Assembly (NCBI GenBank): GCA_022559845.1
Contig: CM040118.1
Span: 159,422,331-159,486,330 of the forward strand
Length of the DNA stretch: 64,000 nucleotides
Source: Amorphophallus konjac
Lineage: Eukaryota > Streptophyta > Magnoliopsida > Alismatales > Araceae
Direction of reading: 5' to 3'
Positions 42,006 to 52,889 of the stretch are shown here, in pieces. The notes below the pieces were generated by a model, which saw nothing but the letters and a program-made list of their open reading frames with translations, was not told the origin of the DNA and made no database searches. Position numbers and translations under genes: made by a program. How positions within the stretch are numbered: position 1 is the first letter of the stretch; each line of letters starts with the position of its first letter.

Positions 42006-43559
42006 TTCAATTAATGATAAAGAGAAGAATTAATCTTAAAGCATTGAATTAAAAAAAATATGAACCACCAAAGGCACCTACCTGGAGAAAAAAGAGGAAC
42101 TCTTTTCACACTAGAACCATTTTCATTTCTGTTCCTTATATCTGTCAATTTCAAGTTGCCTTTTGGAGAGAGAGAAATTTAACTGTCATTGATAACAGAC
42201 TAAGTTGAATAACGAGCTTCAGATCAATCACACTCACATGTTTTCATTATTTTTCACATTTGCAGCATTTTCAACTTATTTTACGTTTTCATTTGCAGTC
42301 AAGTATGGCTAGCCTTTTGACACGGGTACACATGTTTATTAGACACCCGAGTCCCCGGTTACTCAGCATAGCAAACTATTCTGCATAGACGGATCAGAGT
42401 TGGCAACTTACGTCATGACATGCCTATCAGCACTTCATAGGTGCTTGAAGGTAGTTTCTCAGTCAATAGTCACCATTGCTCTGAAATGGTTTATTTTTCA
42501 CTTGAAGACAGAGATAGTGGCGCACCTCATGACTTGCTCTTTAGCACTTCTTTGGTGCATATGGCTAGTTTCTCAGTGAATAGCCACCATTGCTCTGCAT
42601 TTTAAAACATGTGTAAGAGATTGTTTCTTCAGCTTTTATACTCAATATCTTGGTTTTATTACCAATACAAATATTAAATTCCTCTACACACAGTGGTTTC
42701 TTTACTGTTGAACAATATAAGGTTTGAGAGATGACAAGGTCCTAGTTTTATTAAATTGTTCAGCTTTTATTCCATACATAGTGCATTATTGGGTTCAAAA
42801 GTTCTTGAATTCAAACACCATAAGAATTATAGATCTCCTATCATTAGCTTTTCATAGAGCTGTTCAGAACATATCTCAACTCAATATGAATTTTCACTGT
42901 AACTCCCCCTGAATTTAAGACATCGTCTACATGTCTCAGTTCTCTAGAGTTTTTCCCTCATACAAGAATGTCAAGGAGGCTTTATTGAGAGATAAGAACG
43001 GAAGGGACGAGATAAATGAACAGAGGAAGTTGATTTGAGATAGGGAAGTCTCCAAAAGAAGAGTATATAACACTGCTGCGTTGACCCAGCCTTATAACTG
43101 CGTTAACTCATCCATCAAGGCCGCTCATAGATGGGTTCTGTTTCCGAAAACAACTGATCACAGTGTCAACTCAGTCTCATTGCTGAGTCAACTCATTCAA
43201 CCAGCCAGAGACACTTCACACCAGATTCTCAAAGAACAAGCTGTCTGGTGCGTTAACCCTATTTCAACACTGCATTAACTCAACCAACCAACCAGCAATA
43301 ACAACTCTGCACTTTGTTCATCATTTTGACACCAAGAAGGTAATCTGAAGCTAACTCCCCTCAGACCATGCATGAATGAAATTATAACAGCCAATAAAAT
43401 GAGTATCATGCTGAAACTATATTCATTATGAATTTATTGATGGAAAGATAGACATACTAAGCACAGAAGATTAAGCTCCCCCTGAGTTTATGATAGATAC
43501 ACTTCAAACCAAGACAAGTTTAATCATTCATTTTCTAGAAGATAAGTCAGGCACACAAA
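42006..43559 (-). other. Noncoding interval between Copia RNase H and env-like region
   Basis: No supported gene. It contains two internal polypurine-like motifs and short GCGTTGAC/GCGTTAAC words near 43078, 43098 and 43251 related to the LTR palindromes. An internal duplicated phrase around CTCAGT(C/G)AATAG(T/C)CACCATTGCTCTG occurs near 42460 and 42570. Confidence 0.6.
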
Positions 43560-44570
43560 TCAGGCATCCATATTATAATTGCACAGACCAAGCTCTCTTC
43601 TAAGATAAGAGAATCTATCATTGTTCAGAGGCTTGGTAAAAATATCGGCCAATTGAGATTGTGATTCAACAAATATGAGTTTAAAATTTCCTTTTATCAC
43701 TTCATCTCTTAAGAAATGGTGTCTAATTTCTATGTGTTTGGTCCTAGAGTGCTGGATAGGATTTTTGGCCAGGTTTATGGCACTTGTGTTATCACACAAT
43801 ATGGGGACACACCCAAGATCAGTTTGATAATCTTGGAGTTGGTGTTTGATCCACAACACTTGAGTACCATAACTCCCTGTAGCGACATATTCTACCTCTG
43901 CAGTGGATAGTGCCACTGAGTGCTATTTCTTGGAAGCCCAAGAAATCAAACATCCTCCCAAAAATTGGCAATAGCCACTCATGCTTTTCCTGTCCAGTTT
44001 GCATCCAGCATAGTCTGCATCTGAATAGGATACAAGATCAAAAGAACAAGACGTAGGGTACCAAATCCCTAAATCTCGAGTTCCAGCAAGGTATCGAAAG
44101 ATACACTTGACAGAACTTAAGTGGGATTCTCTAGGATTAGATTGAAAACGAGCACACATGCATACACAAAATTGAATGTCTGGCCTAGATGCAGTAAGAT
44201 AGAGGAGTGATCCAATCATACCTCGATATATTTTTGCATCAACCTGTTTACCTGTCAAATCTGCATCCAAGTTTGTAGTGGTGCTCATAGGTGTGCTGAT
44301 TGCTTTCAGATTTTCCATTTTGTATTTCTTAAGCAACTCAAAGATGTACTTTGCCTGGTTGATGAAACATCCTTCCTTGCTCTGAGTGATTTGCAGACCT
44401 AGAAAGAATTTAAGCTCACCCATTAGACTCATTTCAAATTCAGTGGTCATTAAGCTGGCAAACTCCTCACACATGCTGATTTTAGTGGAACCAAAAACTA
44501 TATCATCAACATAAATTTGAACCAGAATAATATCTGAATTTCTTACCTTGGTGAACAGAGTTTGGTCCAC
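43560..44570 (-). pseudogene. Copia RT C-terminal half and RNase H
   Basis: Contains the RT catalytic IYVDDIVFGS, FFLGLQITQ, then RNase H with YSDADYAGC, ALSTAEVEYVA and LADIFTKPL. One in-frame TAG at 43923, between SWASKK and HSVALSTAE, replaces a position normally Gln and is one C-to-T step from CAG. Otherwise open, ending after ELGLCNYNMDA. Converts element RNA to DNA when intact. Confidence 0.88.
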
Positions 44571-45314
44571 TTTACCTCTAGAGTAGCCTTTCTCTGTGAG
44601 GTACGAGCTGAGTCTATCATATCACGCTCGAGGTGCCTGTTTGAGTCCATATAAAGCTTTGTCCAATCTGTACACATGGTTAGGATTTTCTGTGCATTCA
44701 AAACCAGGGGGTTATTCAACATAAACTTCTTCCTTTATTGACCCATTTAGAAAAGCACTCTTCACATCCATTTGATGTAACATTATTCCATGACAGCAAG
44801 CATAAGCAAGTAATAATCTAATGGCTTCTAATCTAGCTACTGGAGCAAAGGATTCCTCAAAGTCAATGCCAAATTCTTGATTATAACCCTGTGCTACCAG
44901 CCTAGCTTTATTCCTAACTACCATTCCATTTTCATTTTGTTTATTTCTGAAGACCCATTTAGTTCCAATTATAGCAAGCTCTTTGGGTCTTGGCACAAGA
45001 TACCACACCTTTTTTCTTTTGAATTGATGTAATTCTTCATGCATTGCGTTTATCCAATTACTATCTTTCAATGCTTCAGCAACATTTTTTGGTACAATTT
45101 GAGAGACAAGGGCTATATTATCCATTTCCTCAACACCTCTAAAATGAAATCTAGTTCTAACAGGTTCATGCAAGTTACCAATGACATTGGATAAAGGATG
45201 ATCCCTTAGCATCCTGACATCGGTTAGAGAGTTACCTTCATTTATACCTGAATCACCATGATGGGTTGATTCTACATGATCATCATTTGGCCTTGTCTCT
45301 TCATCTTGGAGAGT
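44571..45314 (-). pseudogene. Copia reverse transcriptase N-terminal half
   Basis: Same frame as its neighbours. Includes [45 protein letters not shown] and [16 protein letters not shown] at 44712 follows EEVYVE and a TGA stands for Trp in APRA*YDRL near 44625. Both are single transitions from CAA and TGG. Confidence 0.85.
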
Positions 45315-45721
45315 CTATTCTTCCTTTTCTTTAAGGAAATTCCCTTCATCTTCATCCCTACATGATTCCTCAATCTTAGAATTTTCATTCATTTCATCAA
45401 ACACAATATGAGGTGATTCTTCAACAGCATGTGTTTTTAGATTTAGGACTCTGTAGGCCCTAGAGTGACTAGAATATCCTAGAAGGATGGCAGGTTCACT
45501 TTTAGGTTCAAATTTTTCCAACGTCCGTTTGTCATTATTTTGAACAAAGCATTTTGACCCAAAGGCTCTAAAATAAGCAACAGAAGGTTTCTTACCCTTC
45601 ATTAATTCATATGGAGTCTTTTTGGACTGAGGTCTTACCATTGCCCTGTTCACAATATAACAAGCTATATTTATCGCCTCTGCCCAGAACTTCCTTGGGA
45701 GTTGTCCTTCAATCAGCATAG
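45315..45721 (-). pseudogene. Copia integrase C-terminal part
   Basis: Resumes the integrase after the nested element (MLIEGQLPRKFWAEAINIACYIVNR; TPYELMKGKKPS; SKCFVQNN). It runs into an acidic stretch and stops at TAG 45315. Codons right of 45721 belong to the nested LTR. Confidence 0.88.
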
Positions 45722-47690
45722 TGTTGACACCCATTTTAGCCCACAAGTTGTGTCATTTCTCTTATTCACCATTTTTGATGTCCCGAATTAGCCATTGTTT
45801 TGGAGCTTTCTCGGATGGATTTCAAGCCCATTTTTACCATTTCATATCCTTTAAGTCTTGGAGATCATAATTTCCTAGAGCCCTGGAGCTTATTTTATCA
45901 ACTTCTGGCTTCCAAGTCAACTTACGGCCCATTTAGGCCGACTTCCCTCAAGTAATCGGCTCTCTCTTACTACGCAGTCCTGAAAGTGGTTCTTTTTCAC
46001 CCTATTCTTGTCCTCTTTTCAAAGAGTTGTCTTCATCAAAGTTGTTCCTCTTTCAAAGATCTACAATTTCTTCTTCTACACCGTTGGCCGGTTCTGCCCC
46101 GTTTGTGAGCTATTCACATTTTTCCGGCGTGCTGTGCTGTTCACCAACATCCCAGAATTTTCCTCTCTCTTCTAGCACCATTTTCTCCATCTTCCAATCA
46201 TTTTCTCAAATTTCTTTCTTCATGAAAGTTGTTCCACTCTCAGTTATCTACAACTTCTATGTTTACCACTTTGTCTAGTTCTGCCCCGTTTGAGAGATAA
46301 GCTTCAATTTCTAAAGTCGCGCGCAGTCTGCCCGGAATCTGCCTTCATCAATGTGAAGGTCTACTGTAGATGCGTTACTTCACATGTGACGGTCCTACAG
46401 TAGACCGTTACATCCAAACTTGCCCGAAATCCTCCCGTTTGACCCCCATAGTGTGACGGACCTACCCTAGTCCGTTACATCACTCTGACGGTCCTACGAT
46501 AGACCGTTACATGCACCAGAGAGTCCAATTCGTGCTGGACTCTGCTCCGTTTTTGTGCGCCGTGGCCCTCTTGAAGAGTCCATAACTTCTTGAATTCTTA
46601 TCCAAATTGATCCCCATTTTTTCCTACTTCTAGCCCTTGGTATTATCTTGAATTTGGTTCACAGGAATCAAATTTTCATTGGCAATATCTCTCGGGATCT
46701 GGGTCGCAAGATCAGGATTTATGTTTCCTAGTTCAACTCAAACTCTGCAGATAAGGCTCCGGGGCTGCCTTCCAAGAGCCATATCTTCTAGAATCCTCCT
46801 CCGAATTGATCCCCGTTTGTTCCTATCTCTTGTCCTTAGTATTATCTCGAGTTTGATCCAAAGAACTCGATTTATCTTGGACTCTATCTCTGGGGATCAT
46901 GATAAGAAGATGAGGCTTTCTTACAAAACTCTATAAAAACTGCCCAGTTCGCAGTCGCGACGGGGGGCTCTTTCCGGACGTGGGGCGAAGCCATGCTGCA
47001 CCGCCGACTCAATCCTTCGACCCTGACTTGAAGAGGGAAGTATTGGCTTTCAATTCCATCCTTCTGGGCTTGATTTCATGGTCTACACTCTTAGTTCTAT
47101 TATCCTCAAAATCACAAATCATCACGGTTTTCTGCACTTTCTGCTACACATGCGTTTTTCTCCGTTTTGCATCATCGTTTTCTCTCTATTCTCTCAATCA
47201 AATCTCGTGATTTCAAATCTCATGCATGCACAACACACCCACCTATTATTTCCACCCTTCCACAGGGGTTAAAAACCCTCCCCCGGTGCGTTCTCCCCCT
47301 TTTATTCATGCTATTTTATCACTTTGGGTAGATTTCTACACTTCATGTTCTAATGGGTTTTTGCCTTTGTGTTTCATCTTTGTTTCGCAGGAGAGCATGA
47401 ATACAACGTGAGGCCCTCTTCATCTAGCCGGCTGGAAGGAGAGGAGGTCGATCCCACACCATTCCCCGCATCCCGTTCTTAAGTAAGCGCGATCAAGTCT
47501 TCATATTTCCAAGGTACACGACGCCGTTCCTCTCCTTTCTTCATCCTTTGGCGTTGTTAGAACCTTGGTGGTGATCACGGTTAGTCTTTCCATCCTTTCA
47601 TCCCCCTTGTCCTTCATTCACATGTTTATGCATGTATGTATTTAAAGGGGGCGAGATAGGAATCTAATCTAATTAAAAAAAAAATCAACA
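45722..47690 (+). repeat. 5' LTR of the gag-only element
   Basis: 1969 bp. TATA box TATAAAA at 46932-46938. Palindromes of the type TGACGGTC...GACCGTTACA lie at 46354-46513, upstream of it. Internal near-repeats of 187-195 bp occur (for example GTTGTTCC at 46040 and 46227; AATTGATCCCC near 46605 and 46807). Confidence 0.92.
46354..46513. repeat. Palindrome array in gag-only LTR
   Basis: Four hairpins: one with TGTGAAGGTCTAC, then TGTGACGGTCCTAC...GTAGACCGTTACA (46384-46412), GTGTGACGGACC...GTCCGTTACATC (46451-46481) and a fourth ending 46513. Two more of the same word lie in the leader at 47833-47861 and 47865-47894. The right LTR has the matching set. Confidence 0.88.
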
Positions 47691-47696
47691 GTTTTT

Positions 47697-47708
47697 TGGC
47701 GATCACGG
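47697..47708 (+). promoter_or_regulatory. Primer binding site of the gag-only element
   Basis: TGGCGATCACGG, six bases after the LTR end. Identical to the Tat-A site at 15440-15451. Confidence 0.82.
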
Positions 47709-49115
47709 TGGGACACCAATGCCCATCACGCTTGTTTTCATGCTCTTTTGTAGGTTGGGTGGGTGCATGTTCATGTTTAGGTGATATTTCTTCCATTCTC
47801 CAACTATTTTTGGTGTTTTAAGGGCTCTGGTAGTGTGACGGTCCTGCAGTAGACCGTCACATGCATGTAACGGTCCTTTGGTAGACCGTTACATGGCTTC
47901 TGGCAGTCTTGCGTGCATGCTCACAGGGCCGTGTTCATCGAGGCATAACTTTTGATCCCGAAGTCCGATTGAGCTGATTCGTGTTGCGTTGGATAGCCCT
48001 TTGTATTGTCTTTCCATCCATATATCATTTGCATCATTTGGTTAACATTTGCATATTCTAATCTTTTCCAACTTTTTGAGTTTTGTGCATAAGTTCTGCA
48101 GGCAGGCTCAGGGACAGGTTCATAGGTACATCTTTAATGAGTGATTTGACTGCCTTCCCGATGTCTGATTACACTAATTTTTGATCCATTGGATAGTCCT
48201 TTGTATTGTCTTTCCATCCATAGCTTATTTGCATCATTTGGGTCTCATTTGCTTAGTTAAAAATTGTCATCATTTTAGCATTTTGTCCATAAAATCTGCA
48301 TGTGGTCTGCGCATAGGTTCACGGGGGCATCTTTGCTTAGTGATTTGATTGACCTCCCGGGGTCAGATTGATCTGTTCTTGGGGCCGTTGTGCAGATCTT
48401 TGTATTGTATTTCCATCCATATACTATTTGTTTTAGTTGGATCATGTTTGCATAGTTTAATCTAGTCTTGATCTTCTAGTTTTAAGCTAGAATTTGCATG
48501 CACTCCGGTGCACATAGGGCCATACGTTGCATATCATAGTTGCATTTCCTACCTTGGTGCGTGGACCTCTCGTCTCCATATTCCTTGGAGCTGACCAGGA
48601 AAGCACATCAAGGACCTCCATAAGTCCCCGTGAGCCGTGAATTCCCACACGGACACCGGGCCGGTTGTACCTTTCCACCCCTTAGGCTTGCATTTGCATA
48701 AGTGTGAGGGAGTTAACCTTAGTCAACCCAAAGTTTGGATCTTGTTTGCATAAGTGCGATGGAATTATTATTAATTCAAATCATTAAAAGGTCCATTGAA
48801 ATCTCTAAAATATTTCCCATCATATCAACTTGTTTGACTTGGGTGAAAACTCTTACATTGCATTGATTGTGTTACTTGGGCTTGTCCAAGCCCATTAGTG
48901 GTGTTTTGTGTTGCACCCACGTCTTTCATCATTATTAGGCCCACTTAGGTTACCCCATTTTGTGTGTCCATTGTCTAGTCCATTGTCCCGTGATCCGTTG
49001 TCCATTCGTCTTTGCATTAGTGGGTCAGTCCCCTCTTGTCCTTGGGCCCATTAAGCCAGTGCTTCCCCACTTGTATTCTCCTTGACATCCTTGTATTAAG
49101 TCTCCATTTGCCCTC
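47709..49115 (+). other. Leader of the gag-only element with 200-bp tandem repeats
   Basis: No gene. Three degenerate tandem units mark 47930-48470; the phrase TTTGTATTGTCTTTCCATCC begins at 48000, 48200 and (variant) 48398. Two hairpins of the LTR word lie near 47833 and 47865. The long leader is typical of Tat elements. Confidence 0.75.
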
Positions 49116-51134
49116 ATGGAGCATCATTCTAACCCCTTGTATCATTCTTTTTCCCAATCTGCTTCTTATTCCCGCGTGGAATCCTCTTCCCGCGTGGGTC
49201 CATCTTCTCGTGGTCCCTCTGACCCATCTGAGGAGCAGGCTAATCTCATGGCCCGTATTTCAAGCCTTGTTTGCCAAATGGACCCGGCCCAGGCCCAACG
49301 TCTTATTGCATCTCATCTTCATGGGCCTTCTTCTCATAATGGGCCATCTCCTATTCATGGGCCTCCTCCTTCTCCTTCATATGTTGCTGGCCCAATTGCT
49401 AATGGGCATTATTCTCTTAATGGGCCTCATCCTTCTGCCCATGTTGCTGCCAACCCATTCAACCCATATGCTCATGCCTCTTCCAGGCCCACATATCCTT
49501 CCATTCCCGGAATGGGCCCGTCTTCTTCTCAGCCCGGATCCTCTTATTCGGCCCAATACCATGCTCCTGGTCCTAATTCACACCCTCTTGCTCAAGTTGG
49601 CCCATATTCTTCTCGATCTCTCCCTACCCAAGAGATGATTGCTCAAACCCAACGCCAGCTTGATGAGCTTCAACGCCGGATCAATCCCAAATCCTCCTTG
49701 AGTATCCCATTCACATTTCAAGGTCTTCGGCTTCCGCCATCTTCACAAATTCTCGCATATCGCCGTTATAGTGGAGTTGGTGACCCATATGTGCACTTGA
49801 AGGAGTTCATTTATGAATCGACCCAATTTCGACATGACCAACACTTGATGGCTTATCTGTTTGGTCTGTCATTGGAAGGCCCGGCTCGGGATTGGTTCTT
49901 CTCTCTTCCGCAAGAGCAAGTTGTGAGTTTTCATGCCGTTCAAGAAAAGTTTATTCAGCAGTATCAAGACCAGGTTGGGCCCAAGTATTCTATCGTGGAT
50001 CTGGCCCAAGAGATGATGAAGCCCGAAGAGGATTTCTGCACCTTTGCCGACCGCTGGCGTCACCTTGCCGCGCAAGTCTCGGGACACATTCCGGAGGGAG
50101 AACAAATCAAGATGCTGATATCAAATGCAACACCCGAGTATCGGTTCATCTTAGCCCTCAACGACATCACCTCCTGGCAGCAGCTTTACAGCCGAGCCCG
50201 CTTCATTCGCCAACAAATCCAAGATTCCCTTGACCTCGAGTCTCCACCATCCACCTCCACATATCAACCTTCACCCTCCACATGTCAACCCTACGCTCCC
50301 ATGAGTCAGCCGGCCATGAGTCAGCCTTCCGCCACATATCCCTCCACGAGCCAACCTCCTGCCTCTACATACCCATACGCCTCAGCATATCAACCTTCCA
50401 TGAGTCAGCCTCCCGCATCCACATACCCGTCTCCATCTCCACTTCCGGTCAAGGGAACACCACATCCCGAGCAAGTAGATGCCGTCTACATACCCCCTCA
50501 TCCTGTTCCACACATGCCTTCACCAAAGCCCTCCACCACTAGCCACGCACTCCTGCCTACGCAACCTCCACTTCCGTCTCCACAACCTTCTCCACCATTA
50601 CATATCCCTCGGCATCCACCTTGCCCGAAGCAGGCTCCTCATCTTCCTTTGCCGGAGTGTTTCACCGATATATTTCGGGCTTTGATGGCCACTCACGCGT
50701 TGCCGTTCTCTCCAGTTGTGCCTTACCGACCCGTGGTCGGGGATATGCTTCAGTTCTGTGATTTCCACCGTCAGCAGGGGCATTTGGTTGAGGATTGCCC
50801 CGAGTTTCGGGATTATGTTTATGATCTGGAAACTAAGAAAAGGATTGATTGGGCCGCCATGCATAAAGTTATTTTACATCTTCGCAACCAACAACAGCAG
50901 CAAGAAGTGCCACCCGGGCAGCCGTCTCTGTTACTTCAAGGTCAGGGGCACCCCTATTATTCCTCGTCTAGTGCTGCACTCGCTCCATCACCTACTCCGT
51001 TACCTCCACCATCTCTAACCCCGGCTCCATCGCCGCCACAAACCCAAGCCTCTGCTCAGGCTAGTGCCTCCCCTTCTTCCCCTGTCGCCACTACCACTAC
51101 TTCTATTCCTAACACCGCTCGACGCGTTGTATAG
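49116..51134 (+). CDS. Gag of the gag-only element
   Basis: 672 residues, fully open. The Ser/Pro/Gly-rich N terminus has recurring GPxxH phrases. A capsid-like core (about residues 200-370) has YRRYSGVGDPYVHLKEF and MKPEEDFCTFADRWR, matching Tat-A Gag closely in order and spacing. A Pro-rich segment with SQPPASTYP-type repeats follows. The zinc knuckle is CDFHRQQGHLVEDC (C-x2-H-x4-H-x4-C), then RIDWAAM. It ends TARRVV and TAG. Conservation of the core while all enzymes are lost suggests the Gag itself is, or was recently, used to form particles. Confidence 0.92.
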   Translation: MEHHSNPLYHSFSQSASYSRVESSSRVGPSSRGPSDPSEEQANLMARISSLVCQMDPAQAQRLIASHLHGPSSHNGPSPIHGPPPSPSYVAGPIANGHYSLNGPHPSAHVAANPFNPYAHASSRPTYPSIPGMGPSSSQPGSSYSAQYHAPGPNSHPLAQVGPYSSRSLPTQEMIAQTQRQLDELQRRINPKSSLSIPFTFQGLRLPPSSQILAYRRYSGVGDPYVHLKEFIYESTQFRHDQHLMAYLFGLSLEGPARDWFFSLPQEQVVSFHAVQEKFIQQYQDQVGPKYSIVDLAQEMMKPEEDFCTFADRWRHLAAQVSGHIPEGEQIKMLISNATPEYRFILALNDITSWQQLYSRARFIRQQIQDSLDLESPPSTSTYQPSPSTCQPYAPMSQPAMSQPSATYPSTSQPPASTYPYASAYQPSMSQPPASTYPSPSPLPVKGTPHPEQVDAVYIPPHPVPHMPSPKPSTTSHALLPTQPPLPSPQPSPPLHIPRHPPCPKQAPHLPLPECFTDIFRALMATHALPFSPVVPYRPVVGDMLQFCDFHRQQGHLVEDCPEFRDYVYDLETKKRIDWAAMHKVILHLRNQQQQQEVPPGQPSLLLQGQGHPYYSSSSAALAPSPTPLPPPSLTPAPSPPQTQASAQASASPSSPVATTTTSIPNTARRVV

Positions 51135-52889
51135 ACACGTCGACGGTGGACACCACAACCTCCCTCTTCACCCTCTCTACCTCCATGTCCACTACCCCCA
51201 TCGCCTTCATCACTATCCTCACTATCTCCATTGCCATCACCATCATGTCCATCTCCACCACCAATGCTTCCATCACCACCTCCATCTCCACCCTCGCCTC
51301 CATCTCCGCCATCACCTTTGCCCGAGCCTGAGCAAGCCAAACCTTCTCCTTTATCTCTACCCTCAGCCACGCCTTCGCCGTTGCCTTTATCGCCACCCGA
51401 GCCTATCATCGCCACATCGCCTGCGCCTTCACTTTCCATCACCACTCCCGTTGGAGCCTCCATGCCTTCCAAACCTTCACATGTTCCACCGAAACATATT
51501 CCCTTTACTTCTCCAACCACTACCACCCCACAGAGCGGGTGTGCGCTTCCTTTGGTGCCCCTCGGGTCTAATCCCCAGGGAGACAATAAGCCAAGTCAGG
51601 ATGATTCAGTGCCGGCCATGTATTTCAAGATTCAGGATTTTATCTGTCGGATGCCAGTTCGTGTCCTCGTCCCTGGTTATTTTGGGGATGATGCGCCTCT
51701 ACTTTCAAAGATGACAGTTGCTAAGAAGAGTTCCCTTGAGTTGATGCCAGTTTCTTCCCGAGCGAGGCCGGTGGCAATCTCCTTGCTCACCGGAGAGTTC
51801 ACCGTTGATGCTATTATTTCTCCTCGCTCTATTGCTGTTCAGATGACATGCCAAGAAGGGTTCTCTACCCGCGTTGTGCTAACACATATGGCCACCAAGC
51901 AGATTATGGGTTCTATGTTCAAGGGGCAATTGGCCGTATCTTCTACACTTTCCAAGGATATTCTGCACCTGTTATGTAATCTTCCTCGATTTATTAGCAA
52001 ACCGGCCATGTCAACGCCGTTTATTACTCTCCCTCAGCTTCACCCGTCTCTTCTATCAAGGGAGTTGTGCTTCAAGACTGAGTTCCGAGTGGAGTTATCG
52101 AATCTCATGCTTCTAGTGCCGAGAGACAAAACCCCATGGGTTTGTGATATTCATCACTCTGAAGGGTTACTTGCTCAAGAATGTTCGCATATTGCTAGCA
52201 CCGGGTGTCTAGGGGCAACCGCACCGATGAAGTTGCATGTTCACAGTCGGGCCAGGTCATCTGCTAGGTGGGCCCGTTATTTGAGAAGGTATTACAGATT
52301 AAGAAGCCCGAAGGTCCAAGCCCGCACCAGGTGGGTCCATTTTCAAGAAATTTCTACCAAGAAGAGGCGGCGATGTAAACTCAATGGCTATCGGTTGTGC
52401 ATTCAGGGGTCCACCTCTTCCTCCTTTTCTTTTCATTCATCCTTCCTTCTACTCAGTTCCCACCCTTGGGTGGTGTATCTTCCTCCATCTGATCCTATCT
52501 CCATCATTTTCTCCTCCTTCCATAGGTCCATGCGTCCCCATTCCTCTCTTTTTTCCCCGGATCCTCCAGATTTTCCCTCCTCTCACGATTCTAGGCCCTG
52601 GCCTATGTCATCATTCCATCCTAATCTCGGGACATCACCTGATTATTCTTCCCCGAGACTTCCAGGTGTTGCCTCTGATTCTTCCCCTCCGGTATCTCCG
52701 GGTTCTTCTTATTCCCCGACCTTGGCGGGTGTCTCCCAATCTCCTTCTCTGACACTGTCGGATGATTCTCGTCCCTCTTCTCCGACCACGTCGGATGATT
52801 CTTCTTATCATCTTTCTACTCTTTCCTCTTCACCCTTTCGGGGTCTTCGCCCTTTCTCTTGCTATTTTCGAGGCTTTAGTCCGCCTTGA
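51135..52889 (+). CDS. Unknown second ORF of the gag-only element
   Basis: In the same frame as gag, after its TAG. It starts with about 130 Pro/Ser-rich residues (PSPPPSPPSP type), then a globular stretch from about MYFKIQDFICRMPVRV through KSSLELMPVSSRARP, TRVVLTHMATKQIMG and LMLLVPRDKTPWVCDIHH. A basic segment (RRYYRLRSPKVQART; KKRRRCK) follows, then a Ser/Pro/Asp-rich tail to TGA. No protease DTG/DSG and no RT or integrase motif was found. I do not recognise the domain. Its place matches the linker and protease of Tat-A, but the sequence does not. Fully open, 552 codons from the first TTG-type start. Confidence 0.6.
   Translation, partial: TRRRWTPQPPSSPSLPPCPLPPSPSSLSSLSPLPSPSCPSPPPMLPSPPPSPPSPPSPPSPLPEPEQAKPSPLSLPSATPSPLPLSPPEPIIATSPAPSLSITTPVGASMPSKPSHVPPKHIPFTSPTTTTPQSGCALPLVPLGSNPQGDNKPSQDDSVPAMYFKIQDFICRMPVRVLVPGYFGDDAPLLSKMTVAKKSSLELMPVSSRARPVAISLLTGEFTVDAIISPRSIAVQMTCQEGFSTRVVLTHMATKQIMGSMFKGQLAVSSTLSKDILHLLCNLPRFISKPAMSTPFITLPQLHPSLLSRELCFKTEFRVELSNLMLLVPRDKTPWVCDIHHSEGLLAQECSHIASTGCLGATAPMKLHVHSRARSSARWARYLRRYYRLRSPKVQARTRWVHFQEISTKKRRRCKLNGYRLCIQGSTSSSFSFHSSFLLLSSHPWVVYLPPSDPISIIFSSFHRSMRPHSSLFSPDPPDFPSSHDSRPWPMSSFHPNLGTSPDYSSPRLPGVASDSSPPVSPGSSYSPTLAGVSQSPSLTLSDDSRPSSPTTSDDSSYHLSTLSSSPFRGLRPFSCYFRGFSPP

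Noticed and set aside
47226..47411. Small frame near the end of the gag-only LTR, present in both LTRs
   Set aside because: Both LTRs are copies of one sequence, so sharing is not evidence of coding; no start context or motif supports it.
49036..49638. 200-codon Leu/Pro-rich open frame
   Set aside because: Off-frame shadow of the Gag at 49116; composition follows from the GPxxH repeats.
51064..51714. His/Leu/Pro-rich 216-codon frame
   Set aside because: Shadow of the Pro-rich linker in another frame.
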